This document shows positions 20,881-30,319 of a stretch of 64,000 nt of DNA, one piece after another. The stretch is taken from positions 868,001 through 932,000 of the forward strand of contig NZ_JAMDLH010000001.1 of the NCBI RefSeq assembly GCF_023721755.1, given 5' to 3'. A program made the position numbers and the translations under genes. How positions within the stretch are numbered: position 1 is the first letter of the stretch; the number at the start of each line of letters is the position of its first letter. The DNA comes from Pleomorphomonas sp. NRK KF1. GTDB taxonomy: Bacteria; Pseudomonadota; Alphaproteobacteria; Rhizobiales; Pleomorphomonadaceae. The notes below the pieces were generated by a model, which saw only the letters and a program-made list of their open reading frames with translations, had not been told where the DNA came from and did not search any database.

Positions 20881-21624
20881 TCAGGCATCCCCCGCGAGTG
20901 CGACGGCATCTGCTCCCGCCGGATAGTGTAGCCGGCCAGTGGCATCGTGCGCGGCCAACCACACCGCCTCGGCCACGTCGCTTTCCTTCGTCGTCAGCGG
21001 CGGATTGGCGAAGGCGGCGAAGATGGGTTGCGCATACTCGGCATAGGCTTCAGGAATGAGATCCATGACCGGAATGTCCGTGTTCTCGGCAAAGCGCGTC
21101 GTCGGCGCATAACCGGGCTCCACCAGCTTTGCCCGTATGCCGAATTCCGCAAGCTCGTGGGCCAGCGACCCGGTGAAACCCTCGATGGCCTGTTTGCTGG
21201 CCGTGTAGGCCGCCGCCAGAGGCATCGGTGCCAGCGTCACGCTGGAGGTCACGTTGACGATCACGCCGGACCGACGCTCCCGCATCCGAGGGATGACCGC
21301 CTGCGTCATCGCCATCACGCCGAAGGTGTTGGTCTCGAACACCTTGCGCACATGTGCCATCGGCGTTGCCTCGAAGGCGCCGACGACGCCGATGCCGGCA
21401 TTGTTCACCAGGACATCGATCGGTCCCGCGTCTTCCACGGCGGCGGCGACGCTGTCGAGCTTGGTGACATCGAGCGAGAGGACGCGAATGCGATCCGACT
21501 TCGGAAGCAGATCGTGGCGTGGATTGCGCATGGTGGCGATCACGGTCCAGCCCTGGGCATGGAAGTGACGGGCCGTCTCCAGTCCGTAGCCGGACGAGCA
21601 GCCGGTGATGAGTGCGGTTTTCAT
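20881..21624 (-). CDS. SDR-family oxidoreductase (17-beta-HSD-like)
   Basis: A 247-residue classical SDR with TGCSSGYG in the cofactor loop (Tyr in place of the usual Ile), NNAG, the catalytic Ser in NVTSSVT and YTASK. The family subset with this loop includes reductases annotated as 17-beta-HSD-like or quinone reductases; the substrate is unknown. It is divergently paired with an AraC regulator (97 bp between starts), the usual layout in which the regulator controls the enzyme gene. The ATG at 21624 follows AGGAGACCGCC. Confidence 0.87.
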   Translation of the reverse strand: MKTALITGCSSGYGLETARHFHAQGWTVIATMRNPRHDLLPKSDRIRVLSLDVTKLDSVAAAVEDAGPIDVLVNNAGIGVVGAFEATPMAHVRKVFETNTFGVMAMTQAVIPRMRERRSGVIVNVTSSVTLAPMPLAAAYTASKQAIEGFTGSLAHELAEFGIRAKLVEPGYAPTTRFAENTDIPVMDLIPEAYAEYAQPIFAAFANPPLTTKESDVAEAVWLAAHDATGRLHYPAGADAVALAGDA

Positions 21625-21720
21625 GGCGGTCTCCTGTGTTTGCCGTTGACAGGAGAGTTGTAGCTGGCATCATCAGGATTATCGACGATCAGAAGTCCAC
21701 ATTTCATTGGCAGGAGTCCA

Positions 21721-22620
21721 ATGAGCGATCCACTCTCCGAGGTGATCCGACTCCTGAGCCCGAAGGCCATCTACTCCAAGGGAATCAGTGGCGCCGGACG
21801 CTGGGCCGTTCGCTACGCCGAGTTCGGCCAACCCGGCTTCTGTGCCGTGACCGAAGGCAGATGCCGCCTCGCCGTCGATGGCGAAGCACCGGTCATCCTG
21901 GAAGAAGGTGACTTCGTCCTCCTGCCGGCCACGCCGGCCTTCACCATGTCGGGACTGGAGCCGGCGCCTGTGGCACGCATCGACCCGACGACTGTCCCGC
22001 CCCCCGACGGAGAGGTCCGGCATGGTCGCGCCGAAGGGCCGCCGGATGTTCGGCAGTTCGGCGGCTACTTCGCCTTTGCCTCGCCCGACGCCGGCCTGCT
22101 CGTTTCGCTCCTGCCGCGCATGATCCACATTCGCGGCGTCCCGCGACTGACGCAACTGGTCAGCCTCGTCGGAGAGGAAGCGACACGCGACGATATCGGC
22201 CGCGACCTCATTCTCGAACGCCTGGTGGAAATCCTGCTGGTCGAAGCACTCCGCGCCGCACCGCTTGAGGAAGCGCGGCCGGGCCTGCTGCGCGGGCTGG
22301 CCGATTCCCGCATCGCCATCGCGCTCCGCCAGATGCACGGCGACGTCGAGCGCCCCTGGACAGTTCCGGAACTGGCGCGCGCGGCCGGCATGTCGCGCTC
22401 GGCCTTTTTCGACCGCTTCGTCCGGACGGTGGGTGTCCGCCCGATGGAATACCTGTTGTCGTGGCGAATGGCGCTTGCCAAAAACATGTTGCGGGGCGGT
22501 GGCATGGCGCTCGACGAGGTGGCAAGGCGGATCGGTTATGGCTCGGCCAGCACGTTCAGCACGGCTTTCAGCCGGCATGTCGGCCTGCCCCCTGGCCGCT
22601 TCACGCGAAGCGCAGCGTGA
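21721..22620 (+). CDS. AraC-family transcriptional regulator with cupin N-terminus
   Basis: A 299-residue regulator. The N-terminal cupin (about residues 1-190) includes CAVTEGRCRLAVDGE and ILEEGDFVLLP, the AraC_binding_2/cupin-6 pattern. The C-terminal two HTH motifs (about 200-295) include VPELARAAGMSRSAFFDRF and LDEVARRIGYGSASTFSTAF. It likely controls the divergent SDR and itself. The effector is unknown. The start follows CAGGAG. Confidence 0.9.
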   Translation: MSDPLSEVIRLLSPKAIYSKGISGAGRWAVRYAEFGQPGFCAVTEGRCRLAVDGEAPVILEEGDFVLLPATPAFTMSGLEPAPVARIDPTTVPPPDGEVRHGRAEGPPDVRQFGGYFAFASPDAGLLVSLLPRMIHIRGVPRLTQLVSLVGEEATRDDIGRDLILERLVEILLVEALRAAPLEEARPGLLRGLADSRIAIALRQMHGDVERPWTVPELARAAGMSRSAFFDRFVRTVGVRPMEYLLSWRMALAKNMLRGGGMALDEVARRIGYGSASTFSTAFSRHVGLPPGRFTRSAA

Positions 22621-22659
22621 GCAGCGCCAAGCCAACTATCAACCACGAAAGGAACCCAA

Positions 22660-22971
22660 ATGGTCCTCTTGGAATTTGCAATGTATCCCGTCGGCAAGGG
22701 CGAAAGCCTCAGCCCCTATGTCGCCCGTTCGCTCGACATCATCGACAAGAGCGGTCTTGCCTATCAGCTCACGCCCATGGGCACGATCCTCGAGGGCGAA
22801 TGGACTGAGGTGATGGCCGTGGTGACCGATTGCTTCGAGGCAATGCGGGCCGACTGCCCGCGCGTTGAGGTGGCGCTGAAGGTCGACTATCGTCACGGAG
22901 AAACGAGCCGCCTTGCGAGCAAGATCGCATCGGTGGAAGACACGCTGGGGCGCAAGCTCAGTACTGGTTGA
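22660..22971 (+). CDS. MTH1187/YkoF-type thiamine-binding protein
   Basis: A 103-residue single-domain protein with the alternating pattern of the thiamine-binding (DUF77) family: LEFAMYPVGKGESLSPYVAR, AYQLTPMGTILEGEW, then VALKVDYRHG. Family members bind thiamine or its hydroxymethylpyrimidine part and probably buffer or deliver it. It follows the AraC gene by 39 bp with AAAGGAA before the ATG and could be in the AraC transcript. It is convergent with the following dehydrogenase. Confidence 0.8.
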   Translation: MVLLEFAMYPVGKGESLSPYVARSLDIIDKSGLAYQLTPMGTILEGEWTEVMAVVTDCFEAMRADCPRVEVALKVDYRHGETSRLASKIASVEDTLGRKLSTG

Positions 22972-22989
22972 AACAACCAGGGAGCCACG

Positions 22990-23988
22990 TCACCGGGCGA
23001 CACTCAACGTTGTGGGTCCGGTCTCGGCGTCCCTCATGGTCGCCTGGATATACTCGGCCGACTCGGTCAGCTTCTGCATTTCCCAGTCGTTCAGCTCGAC
23101 CGGCAATTGCTTCAGAACGCCCTCGCGACCGATCAGGCACGGCATGCTGAGCGCGACGTCGCCGTCGTAGCCATACTGGCCACGCAGCGTCGTGGAGGCG
23201 GGATAGACGCTGCGCTCGTCGAGAAGGACCGCCTTGGCCATGGTGATGGCCGCCTGGGCGACGCCGGCATTGGTCCAGCCCTTACCGTTCAGGACCTCGT
23301 AGGCGGCGGAGACGATCCGCGCCTTGACGACATCGGGGTCCCCTATGTCTTCCTTCGGCGAGAAGTGCCTATCCAGTTCTGCGAATGGAATGCCGCTGAC
23401 GTTGACATGGCTGAGAACGGGGAACGCCGTGCGCCCGTGCTCGCCCATCATGAAGCCGGTCACAGACTTCGGGTCGATGCCGTAGGTGTTGGCGATCAGT
23501 TTGCGCAGGCGAGCGGAGTCCAGCATGGTCCCGGTGCCGAAGACGCGGCCATGCGGATAGCCGAACTCGTTCTCCGCAATGTAGACCATCGTGTCGAGCG
23601 GGTTGGTGATCAGGATGACGATGGCGTCGCGGGTGTAGCGGGTGATCCCGGCCATTACCTCGCGGATGACGCCACGGTTGGCGCGGGTCAACTGGGCCCG
23701 ATCCGGCTCGGCCTTGGGATTGGCGGGGTCGGGCACGACGCTGCCCCCCGCCGCAATGATGATCACGTCGGCATCGGCGCACTGTTCGTAGCCGCCATCG
23801 GTCACATCGACGTTGTTCATGTAGGTCAGCGCCGTCGCCTGCGCCTGATCGAGAGCCTCGCCAAAAGCGACATTCTTCAGAATGTCAATGACCCCGATCC
23901 TGGCGAACAATCCCGTCTTCATCGCATCGGCGAGAACGTAGGAGCCGACGTGCCCGACGCCAATGACGACAAGCTTGTTCGTGTGCAT
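22990..23988 (-). CDS. L-2-hydroxyacid dehydrogenase, LDH family, hydroxyisocaproate-type loop
   Basis: A 332-residue LDH-fold NAD enzyme. Motifs: GVGHVG, TNPLDTM, GTMLDSAR and catalytic MGEHGRTAF. The specificity loop is lengthened (AAGGSVVPDPANPKAEPDRA), matching the insertion seen in L-2-hydroxyisocaproate dehydrogenase of lactobacilli, which accepts branched or bulky 2-oxo acids (family knowledge recalled from sequence). The ATG at 23988 is used because the fold begins there, with GGAAAG upstream; the extra 36 residues of open frame are Arg/Pro-rich. It is clearly diverged from the relative at 1553-2497. Confidence 0.82.
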   Translation of the reverse strand: MHTNKLVVIGVGHVGSYVLADAMKTGLFARIGVIDILKNVAFGEALDQAQATALTYMNNVDVTDGGYEQCADADVIIIAAGGSVVPDPANPKAEPDRAQLTRANRGVIREVMAGITRYTRDAIVILITNPLDTMVYIAENEFGYPHGRVFGTGTMLDSARLRKLIANTYGIDPKSVTGFMMGEHGRTAFPVLSHVNVSGIPFAELDRHFSPKEDIGDPDVVKARIVSAAYEVLNGKGWTNAGVAQAAITMAKAVLLDERSVYPASTTLRGQYGYDGDVALSMPCLIGREGVLKQLPVELNDWEMQKLTESAEYIQATMRDAETGPTTLSVAR

Positions 23989-24190
23989 GATGTGCTTTCC
24001 GGAGGTGACGGTTGCGCGGGCCAAGACGCCCGTCTTCAACCGCCGGCGCCTCAACGGTGACGGCGCGCTCCTACTCCCCGGAAACCGGATCGACAAGCCA
24101 AATCAATGGGCAAACGGTACGCCCCGCCCCTCCTTCTTCCCGATGAGTGGTACTTCGTATCCACTCTTGCGTTCAGCGAAGATGCCCTCG

Positions 24191-25546
24191 TCAGAACGCT
24201 CCGAGCCCGTTCAGAAGCACGATGGCGATGGCCACCGGCGCCACGAAGCGAACCAGGAAGAACACGCTCCGGATGACGACGCGCTGAACGGGCGTTCCGG
24301 CTTCGGCGAGGCGCTTCTCGGGCGCCGCCAGGCCGTAGACCCAACCGACGAACAGGCAGATCAGGATGCCGCCGACAGGCAACAGGATGTTCGAGCTCAG
24401 GAAGTCGAAGAGGTCGAACATGTTGAGACCGAAGAGCTTGAAGTCGGCCATCGTTCCCTGGGAAAGCGCCGCGGGAACGCCAAGCACGGCGATCATGGCG
24501 ATGGTGCTGATCGCCGCCGTCTTTCTTGGCAGGCCGAAGCGCTCCGACAGAATGGCGACAACCACTTCGAGCAGGGACAAGATGGCGCCGACGCTGGCGA
24601 TGGCCGTCAGAATGAAGAACAGCGTCATGAACACGATGCCGCCCGGCATCGACGTGAACACGGCGGGAATAGTCATGAACACCAGCGACGGTCCGGCGGC
24701 CGGCTCGAAGCCGAAGGCGAACACCGCCGGGAAGATGGCTATGCCGGCAAGCAGCGATACCGAGAGATCGGCGAGCATCACGCGCGTCGCCGTGCCGGCA
24801 ATGTTCTGGTTCTCCCGGAAATAGCTACCGTAGGTCAGCATGGTGCCCATGCCGAGCGACAGCTTGAAGAAGGCGAGGCCCAGCGCGGTCAGCATGACCG
24901 CCGGGGTAATCTTGGCAAAGTCCGGACTGAACAGGAATGCCAGCCCGTCTCCCGCTCCCGAGAGTGTCAGGCTGCGGACACACAGCACCAGGAGCAGGAT
25001 GAAGAGCAAAGGCATCAACCGCCGAGTCACGGCTTCGATGCCCTTGGAAACGCCGAAGGCAATGATGAAGCCGGTGAGACCTAGCACGATCCACTGCCAG
25101 ATGAGCGAGGACCACGGATTGGAGACCATCTGGCCGAACACCGCCTCGGCCGCCTTCGGATCGGTGGTGGCAATCTCGCCGGTCAACGACTTGAAGATAT
25201 AGGCGTAAACCCAGCCGGCAACTTCGGAATAGAAGGCCATGATAAGGAGCGCCGCGGCGAACCCCATCCAGCCGATCACCTTCCACCACCATTGGTTCCT
25301 CGGCGCCAGCTTCTCGAAGCTGGTGATCGCGTCCGCCCGCGCGGTTCGGCCGAGCATGATCTCGGAAATCATCACCGGCAGACCGACCAGAATGGTCGCC
25401 GCGAGATAGACCAGAAGAAAACCGGCACCGCCATTGGTGCCTGTCAGAGATGGAAACTTCCAGATGTTGCCCAGCCCTACCGCCGACCCGAGGGTGGCCA
25501 TCAGTGCGCCGAATGCCGTGGTGAATCCGTCGCGACCTTGAGACAT
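24191..25546 (-). CDS. neurotransmitter:sodium symporter (NSS/SNF) family transporter
   Basis: A 451-residue, 11-12 TM inner-membrane sodium symporter. The TM1 signature GSAVGLGNIWKFP, the following NGGAGFLLVYL and the TM6 unwound area are those of bacterial NSS amino-acid transporters (LeuT/MhsT relatives). Substrate is probably an amino acid, not resolvable further. The ATG at 25546 starts the family-typical MSQGRDGFTTAFGALMATLG; upstream in-frame residues are rejected. It stands alone between the dehydrogenase and the antiporter, on the same strand. Confidence 0.92.
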   Translation of the reverse strand: MSQGRDGFTTAFGALMATLGSAVGLGNIWKFPSLTGTNGGAGFLLVYLAATILVGLPVMISEIMLGRTARADAITSFEKLAPRNQWWWKVIGWMGFAAALLIMAFYSEVAGWVYAYIFKSLTGEIATTDPKAAEAVFGQMVSNPWSSLIWQWIVLGLTGFIIAFGVSKGIEAVTRRLMPLLFILLLVLCVRSLTLSGAGDGLAFLFSPDFAKITPAVMLTALGLAFFKLSLGMGTMLTYGSYFRENQNIAGTATRVMLADLSVSLLAGIAIFPAVFAFGFEPAAGPSLVFMTIPAVFTSMPGGIVFMTLFFILTAIASVGAILSLLEVVVAILSERFGLPRKTAAISTIAMIAVLGVPAALSQGTMADFKLFGLNMFDLFDFLSSNILLPVGGILICLFVGWVYGLAAPEKRLAEAGTPVQRVVIRSVFFLVRFVAPVAIAIVLLNGLGAF

Positions 25547-25692
25547 GTTCGCTTCGCCCCTGCCCAGTTTTGTTTGTTGAGCAAAGCTATCGGCTACCGG
25601 AGGGAAGCGTTCAAGATAGGGGCCTTCACAACCTCGGCCCATTCTGTGCAAAAGCCGGCCAACCACGCCCAAGGGCGTAGCCGGTTAAGCGC

Positions 25693-27426
25693 TCAGCGCC
25701 CGGCGGGCGGCAGAAGAGCGGACAACTGGCGATCTCGCTCGGCGCTGGTGATCGCGTGAGCCAGATCCTCTGGAATACCGACGGCTGAAAGCACGGCCTC
25801 GGAGAGTTGCAGACTCGCTTCCAGCGGCAGCAGAACGACCTTGGAGGCTCCGGATTCCAGCAAGAGCCGGGCATGCTGCGCGTCGTGGGCGCGGGCAAAG
25901 ATAGGCAGATCGGGCCACTCCGCCCGAGCGACGCGAACAACGTCGGCGGCCGCGACCGTATCGTTCATGGTAACGACGAGGGCCGCCGCCCTGCCCGTCC
26001 CCAACCGTTTCAGCAAGGGGCGATGGATGGCGTTGCCCCAGTGAATGGCGATGCCGGCATTTCGCAAGGCACCCACGGTCAGCGCATCGGCATCGACCGC
26101 CGCGATCGGGATGCCGGCCTCGCGAAGCGCCCCGCCAACCGCCCGGCCGACACGACCGTAACCCGCGATCACGACATGCCCGTCTTCTCCTTCCGGCGGC
26201 AGATCGGGAACCGGTGTCTCGTTGCGCAGAAGGCGCGGCACAAGGTGCCGTGCAACGACCCCGACCGTCGGCGCCGAAAGCATCGACAGCCCGACAACCA
26301 CCACGATCAGGCTGCTCACCTCATTCGTCAGCAGGCCGAAGCCGGTGGCCAAACCAACCACGACAAAGACGAACTCGCTGCCGCCGGCAAGCAGCAGCGA
26401 CAACTCCGCCATCACCGACTTCGGCAATCCGACCACGCGGCAGACAACCAGCAATATGGCCATCTTGACCGCGAGAAAGCCGATCAGCGCTCCGAAATGC
26501 AGCAAAGGCGCCGCAATGACTCGGTCGAGATCGATGCCGAGACCGACGGATACGAAGAACACACCGAGCAGCAGCCCCTTCACGGGCTCGATGTCGACGG
26601 CGATCTGATGACGATACTCGGTTTCGGAAACAAGAAGCCCGGCCAGAAAGGCGCCGAGCGCCAACGACAAGCCGATCGTTTCGGTCAAAACCGCCGTGCC
26701 GATCGCTGTGACGAGAACAAGGGCCAGGAACAGCTCGCGGATGCCGGTCGCGATCACCATGCGGAAAAGGTGGCGAAGCAGCAGGCGCCCGAGGGCCATG
26801 ATCACGGCCACGGCGAGCGATGCCTTGACGGCGGCGAGCACGAGGTCGAGTCCGACGGACTGCTCGCCAGCGCTGCCGAAAGCCTGGGTCATCACGAGAA
26901 TTGGAATGACCGCGATATCCTGGAACAGCAGGATCGCCAACGCCGAACGACCGAGACGACTGCCGACGGCCCCGCGTTCGGTAAGCATCTGCATGACGAT
27001 GGCCGTTGACGACATCGACAGCGCCGAACCGACGACCACGGCCGCCGGAAGCGGCAAACCGGCCAGCAGCAGCAGGCCGAACATGACGCCGGCGGTGGCG
27101 ATCATCTGGGCGCCGCCCAGACCGAAGACGCGGACACGCATGGCCCAGAGGCGATCAAGCGACAGTTCGAGGCCGATCATGAACAGAAGGAAGACCAGCC
27201 CGAGTTCCGAAAGGATGGCAATTCCCGCCCTATCGGTAATCAGCAGGTACTCGATGCCCGGCACGAGATCCGAGACTCGCCCGAGGCCGCCAGGGCCAAG
27301 AAGCAATCCAATGCCGACAAAACCGATGACCGGGCTGATCCGGAGACGATGCATGAAGGGCAGCACGACGCCGGTCGCCGCGAGAAACACAACCATTTCC
27401 CGGAGATCGAGCGCGGCGTTGGTCAT
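25693..27426 (-). CDS. CPA2 cation:proton antiporter with TrkA-N domain (Kef type)
   Basis: A 577-residue protein: about 12 membrane helices of the Na+/H+ exchanger fold (residues 1-385), then an RCK/TrkA-N domain with VIAGYGRVGRAVGGALREAG (about 410 onward). This is the architecture of KefB/KefC/YbaL K+ efflux antiporters, which exchange K+ for protons in response to stress and nucleotide ligands. It starts at the ATG 27426 rather than the upstream TTG. It carries the opposite job to Kdp (efflux versus uptake), but the two are 15 kb apart. Confidence 0.92.
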   Translation of the reverse strand: MTNAALDLREMVVFLAATGVVLPFMHRLRISPVIGFVGIGLLLGPGGLGRVSDLVPGIEYLLITDRAGIAILSELGLVFLLFMIGLELSLDRLWAMRVRVFGLGGAQMIATAGVMFGLLLLAGLPLPAAVVVGSALSMSSTAIVMQMLTERGAVGSRLGRSALAILLFQDIAVIPILVMTQAFGSAGEQSVGLDLVLAAVKASLAVAVIMALGRLLLRHLFRMVIATGIRELFLALVLVTAIGTAVLTETIGLSLALGAFLAGLLVSETEYRHQIAVDIEPVKGLLLGVFFVSVGLGIDLDRVIAAPLLHFGALIGFLAVKMAILLVVCRVVGLPKSVMAELSLLLAGGSEFVFVVVGLATGFGLLTNEVSSLIVVVVGLSMLSAPTVGVVARHLVPRLLRNETPVPDLPPEGEDGHVVIAGYGRVGRAVGGALREAGIPIAAVDADALTVGALRNAGIAIHWGNAIHRPLLKRLGTGRAAALVVTMNDTVAAADVVRVARAEWPDLPIFARAHDAQHARLLLESGASKVVLLPLEASLQLSEAVLSAVGIPEDLAHAITSAERDRQLSALLPPAGR

Positions 27427-27590
27427 CGTCAAAAGCCCCCTGCGTCGGCGATCCTACAGGGATGCGAGTTGCTGAAGTCATAAGCGATAGTCGCGCAACC
27501 GCCACATAGACAGTCCGTATCAGTCCTTGCTCGCCGGACCGGATCATCGGGCATCGGCTCTTCAAGAGCTCTCTTGAGCGCCAGGGTACG

Positions 27591-28589
27591 TCATCCGCCC
27601 AACGCCGACATGTATCTCTTGAGCGCGGGTTCTCTGCCCGGCGTGGTACCGAACTCGTGGGATTTCGGCTTGCCAGCGACGGCGGCGCGAATGGCCCCCT
27701 CAAGTCCGACCGCCCCACCCTCCCGGCGAATGATCGTGCGAAGATCGGTGAAATCATCGTGACCGAGGCAGGTATAGAGCCCTCCGGTGGCGCTCAACCG
27801 GAGGCGGTTGCAGCCCTCGCAGAAACAGTCGCTCAAAGCGGTGATGAAACCGATCCGGCTGCCGGTTTCCTTGATGCGAACATACCGAGCCGGACCGCCT
27901 GTCGTCTCGTCGATATCGGCGAGCGCCCAGCGCCCCTCGATAAGCCGCCGCAGCTCGGCGAGCGGAAGATAGCGATCCGCGCAACTGGTCTTGACCTCGC
28001 CAAGCGGCATGGTCTCGATGAACGAGACATCCAGCTGGCGGTCCTGGGCGAACTGGACGAGGTCGAAGACGTCGCGCTCGATATAGCCCTTCTGGGCGAC
28101 GGCGTTGAGCTTGACCGCCAGACCGGCCGCAAGGGCGGCATCGATCCCGTTCAGGACCGCGCCGAGATCGCCGCCGCTCGTGATCTCGGCGAAGCGATCG
28201 CGATCGAGACTGTCGAGCGAAACGTTCACCCGACGAACGCCACAGTCGGCCAGATCGCGTGCAAACTTCGGCAAAAGGATGCCGTTGGTCGTCAGACAAA
28301 GCTCATCGAGGTCACCGCTCCGAAGATGACGCGACAGTCCCTGGAACAGGTGCAGGACGCCTTTTCGCACCAGTGGTTCGCCACCCGTGATCCTGACCTT
28401 GCGAATACCGCAGCCGACAAATGCAGAGGTCAGGAACTCCAGTTCCTCGATGGTCAGGACATCCCGGCGCGGCGAGAACGAAACCTCGCCCGCCATGCAA
28501 TAGCCGCAGCGCAAATTGCACCGATCGGTCACGGACACTCTGAGATAGGTGATCGTTCGACCGAAGTCGTCGACGAGTTTGGGCTGCAT
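27591..28589 (-). CDS. moaA: GTP 3',8-cyclase MoaA (radical SAM)
   Basis: A 332-residue radical SAM enzyme that starts pyranopterin (Mo/W cofactor) synthesis, acting on GTP with MoaC. The N-terminal cluster motif CNLRCGYC follows FGRTITYLRVSVTDR, ITGGEPL is next, and the C-terminal second cluster has CFCEGCNRLRLSATGGLYTC. The C-terminus ends MSALGG, the GG tail required for activity in the family. The start is taken at 28589, where homology begins; the open frame extends to 28685. It is the last gene of the minus-strand tungsten island, 128 bp after tupA. Confidence 0.95.
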   Translation of the reverse strand: MQPKLVDDFGRTITYLRVSVTDRCNLRCGYCMAGEVSFSPRRDVLTIEELEFLTSAFVGCGIRKVRITGGEPLVRKGVLHLFQGLSRHLRSGDLDELCLTTNGILLPKFARDLADCGVRRVNVSLDSLDRDRFAEITSGGDLGAVLNGIDAALAAGLAVKLNAVAQKGYIERDVFDLVQFAQDRQLDVSFIETMPLGEVKTSCADRYLPLAELRRLIEGRWALADIDETTGGPARYVRIKETGSRIGFITALSDCFCEGCNRLRLSATGGLYTCLGHDDFTDLRTIIRREGGAVGLEGAIRAAVAGKPKSHEFGTTPGREPALKRYMSALGG

Positions 28590-28717
28590 CTTCCTACCGC
28601 CGCTATTCTCCGGAGCGCCGCCATCCCATGGTCGCCGGGCTCCAATGTCCTTGCGAGACAGCCGAGATATCTGAATCCCGGCCATCTCTGCTTTCTGTCG
28701 TCAGTTAGGCGCGCCCG

Positions 28718-29554
28718 TCACGCGTTGGGATCATTGGCGTTCGGGAAGAAGAGCTGCTGACCGTCGATACGATAGGCGGCGATCGCCGACTGCCCCTCCG
28801 GCGATACGAGCCAGTCGATGAAGGCCTGACCATCTTCGGCCTTCACTGTCGAGAACTTGGCCGGGTTGACCAGCATGACGCCGTATTGATTGAAGAGCTT
28901 CTTGTCACCCTCCACGACGATGCCGAGATCGCCCTTGTTGGCGAAGGCGATCCAGGTCCCACGATCCGACAGCGTGTAGGCCGCCATGGCATTCGCGGTA
29001 TTGAGCGTCGCGCCCATGCCCTGGCCGATCTCGCGATACCACTCGCCCCGCACTGCCGGCAGGTCGATATCCGCCGCCTTCCAGAGTTTCAGTTCCGCCG
29101 AATGGGTGCCGGACTTGTCGCCACGGGAGACGAACGGCGCCTTCTTGTCGGCGATCGCCTTCAAGGCTACGGCAACGTCCTTGCCACCGGCAATGCCGGC
29201 CGGATCGCTCTTGGGACCGACCACGACGAAATCGTTATACATCACCGGATAGCGCTTCACGCCGAAGCCATCCTCCAGGAACTTGAGTTCCTGCGCCTTG
29301 GCATGCACGAACACGACGTCGGCGTCACCGCGCCGCGCGGTGTCGAGCGCCTGCCCGGTTCCCTGCGCTATGACCTTCACGATGATGCCGGTCTTGGCTG
29401 TGAACGCCGGCAAAAGCGCGTCGAAAAGCCCCGAGTCCTGGGTCGACGTCGTCGAGGCAACGGTAATGAAGCGATCTTCGGCCTCGGCCGCCGACAACAA
29501 GCCGATGGCGACCAGTACGGACGCCGCAGCGGTGACGAAGGTACGACGCAGCAT
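28718..29554 (-). CDS. tupA: tungstate-binding periplasmic protein TupA
   Basis: A 278-residue solute-binding protein with a cleavable signal peptide (MLRRTFVTAAASVLVAIGLL then SAAEAED). The mature start has ASTTSTQDSGLFD, the oxyanion-binding TTSTQDSGL motif of TupA/WtpA-like proteins, then GTGQALDTARRGDADVVFVH and SRGDKSGTH. TupA-type proteins prefer tungstate strongly over molybdate. It is the third cistron of tupBCA, 36 bp after the ATPase. The nearby tungsten-type oxidoreductase makes the tungstate call convincing. Confidence 0.93.
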   Translation of the reverse strand: MLRRTFVTAAASVLVAIGLLSAAEAEDRFITVASTTSTQDSGLFDALLPAFTAKTGIIVKVIAQGTGQALDTARRGDADVVFVHAKAQELKFLEDGFGVKRYPVMYNDFVVVGPKSDPAGIAGGKDVAVALKAIADKKAPFVSRGDKSGTHSAELKLWKAADIDLPAVRGEWYREIGQGMGATLNTANAMAAYTLSDRGTWIAFANKGDLGIVVEGDKKLFNQYGVMLVNPAKFSTVKAEDGQAFIDWLVSPEGQSAIAAYRIDGQQLFFPNANDPNA

Positions 29555-29590
29555 TGGGTTTCTCCAATCTCGTGAAAATGTGGCGCAGCC

Positions 29591-30319
29591 TCACCAGAAC
29601 AGGCGATGTTCCAGAAAAGCCTTGGCTTCTTCGGTTTCGGGTTGGGTGAAAAAACGCTCGGCATCGCTCTCCTCGATGAGCCGACCGTTGTGAAAGAAGA
29701 AGATCACGTCTGCAAAGCGGCGAGCGAGGCCCAGATCGTGCGTGGTCAGCACCAGCGTGACACCGCGCTCGTGCAACACGTCCAGCATGTCCTCAATCTG
29801 GCGGCTGGCCGTCGGATCGAGCGATGACGTCGGCTCGTCCAGAAACAACAGATCGGGGCCGAGACTCGCCGCGCGAGCGATCGCAAGCCTTTGCTGCTCG
29901 CCACCGGACAACACGCGGGCCGGACTGTCGGCCAAGCCCGAAAGACCAAACTGCGCCATGGTCTCGTCGGCGATGCGGCGACGCTCGTACCAACCGACGC
30001 CCGCCATGGCGAGCGCATGCGTGAAGTTGGCCCGAACCGACCGGCGAAGCATCACGGGCTTCTGGAACACCATCGCCTGCTTGCGCCGGACCTCGGTTGC
30101 CGAAACGGGAAGCGTATACTCGATCCGCCCCGATGTCGGGGGAATGAGCCCGTGGCAAGTCTTGAGAAACAGCGACTTGCCGGCTCCGTTCGGTCCCAGG
30201 ATGACATTGCGCTGCCGGTTCTGGATGCGAGCAAAAGGAACATCGAGCAAAGTCCGCCCGTCCATCTCCAGGCGAAGGTCGCGCACGATCAGCGGCAGCA
30301 TGGACGTTGTGTCGCGCAT
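29591..30319 (-). CDS. tupC: tungstate ABC transporter ATP-binding protein TupC
   Basis: A 242-residue ABC ATPase energising tungstate import. Walker A GPNGAGKS, signature LSGGEQQRLAIARA, Walker B LLFLDEPTSSLD and the H-loop TTHDLGLARR are complete. The ATG at 30319 overlaps the tupB stop by one base (TGATG); the much longer open frame running to 30916 lies inside tupB and is a shadow. No C-terminal TOBE domain is present, as usual for TupC. Confidence 0.93.
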   Translation of the reverse strand: MRDTTSMLPLIVRDLRLEMDGRTLLDVPFARIQNRQRNVILGPNGAGKSLFLKTCHGLIPPTSGRIEYTLPVSATEVRRKQAMVFQKPVMLRRSVRANFTHALAMAGVGWYERRRIADETMAQFGLSGLADSPARVLSGGEQQRLAIARAASLGPDLLFLDEPTSSLDPTASRQIEDMLDVLHERGVTLVLTTHDLGLARRFADVIFFFHNGRLIEESDAERFFTQPETEEAKAFLEHRLFW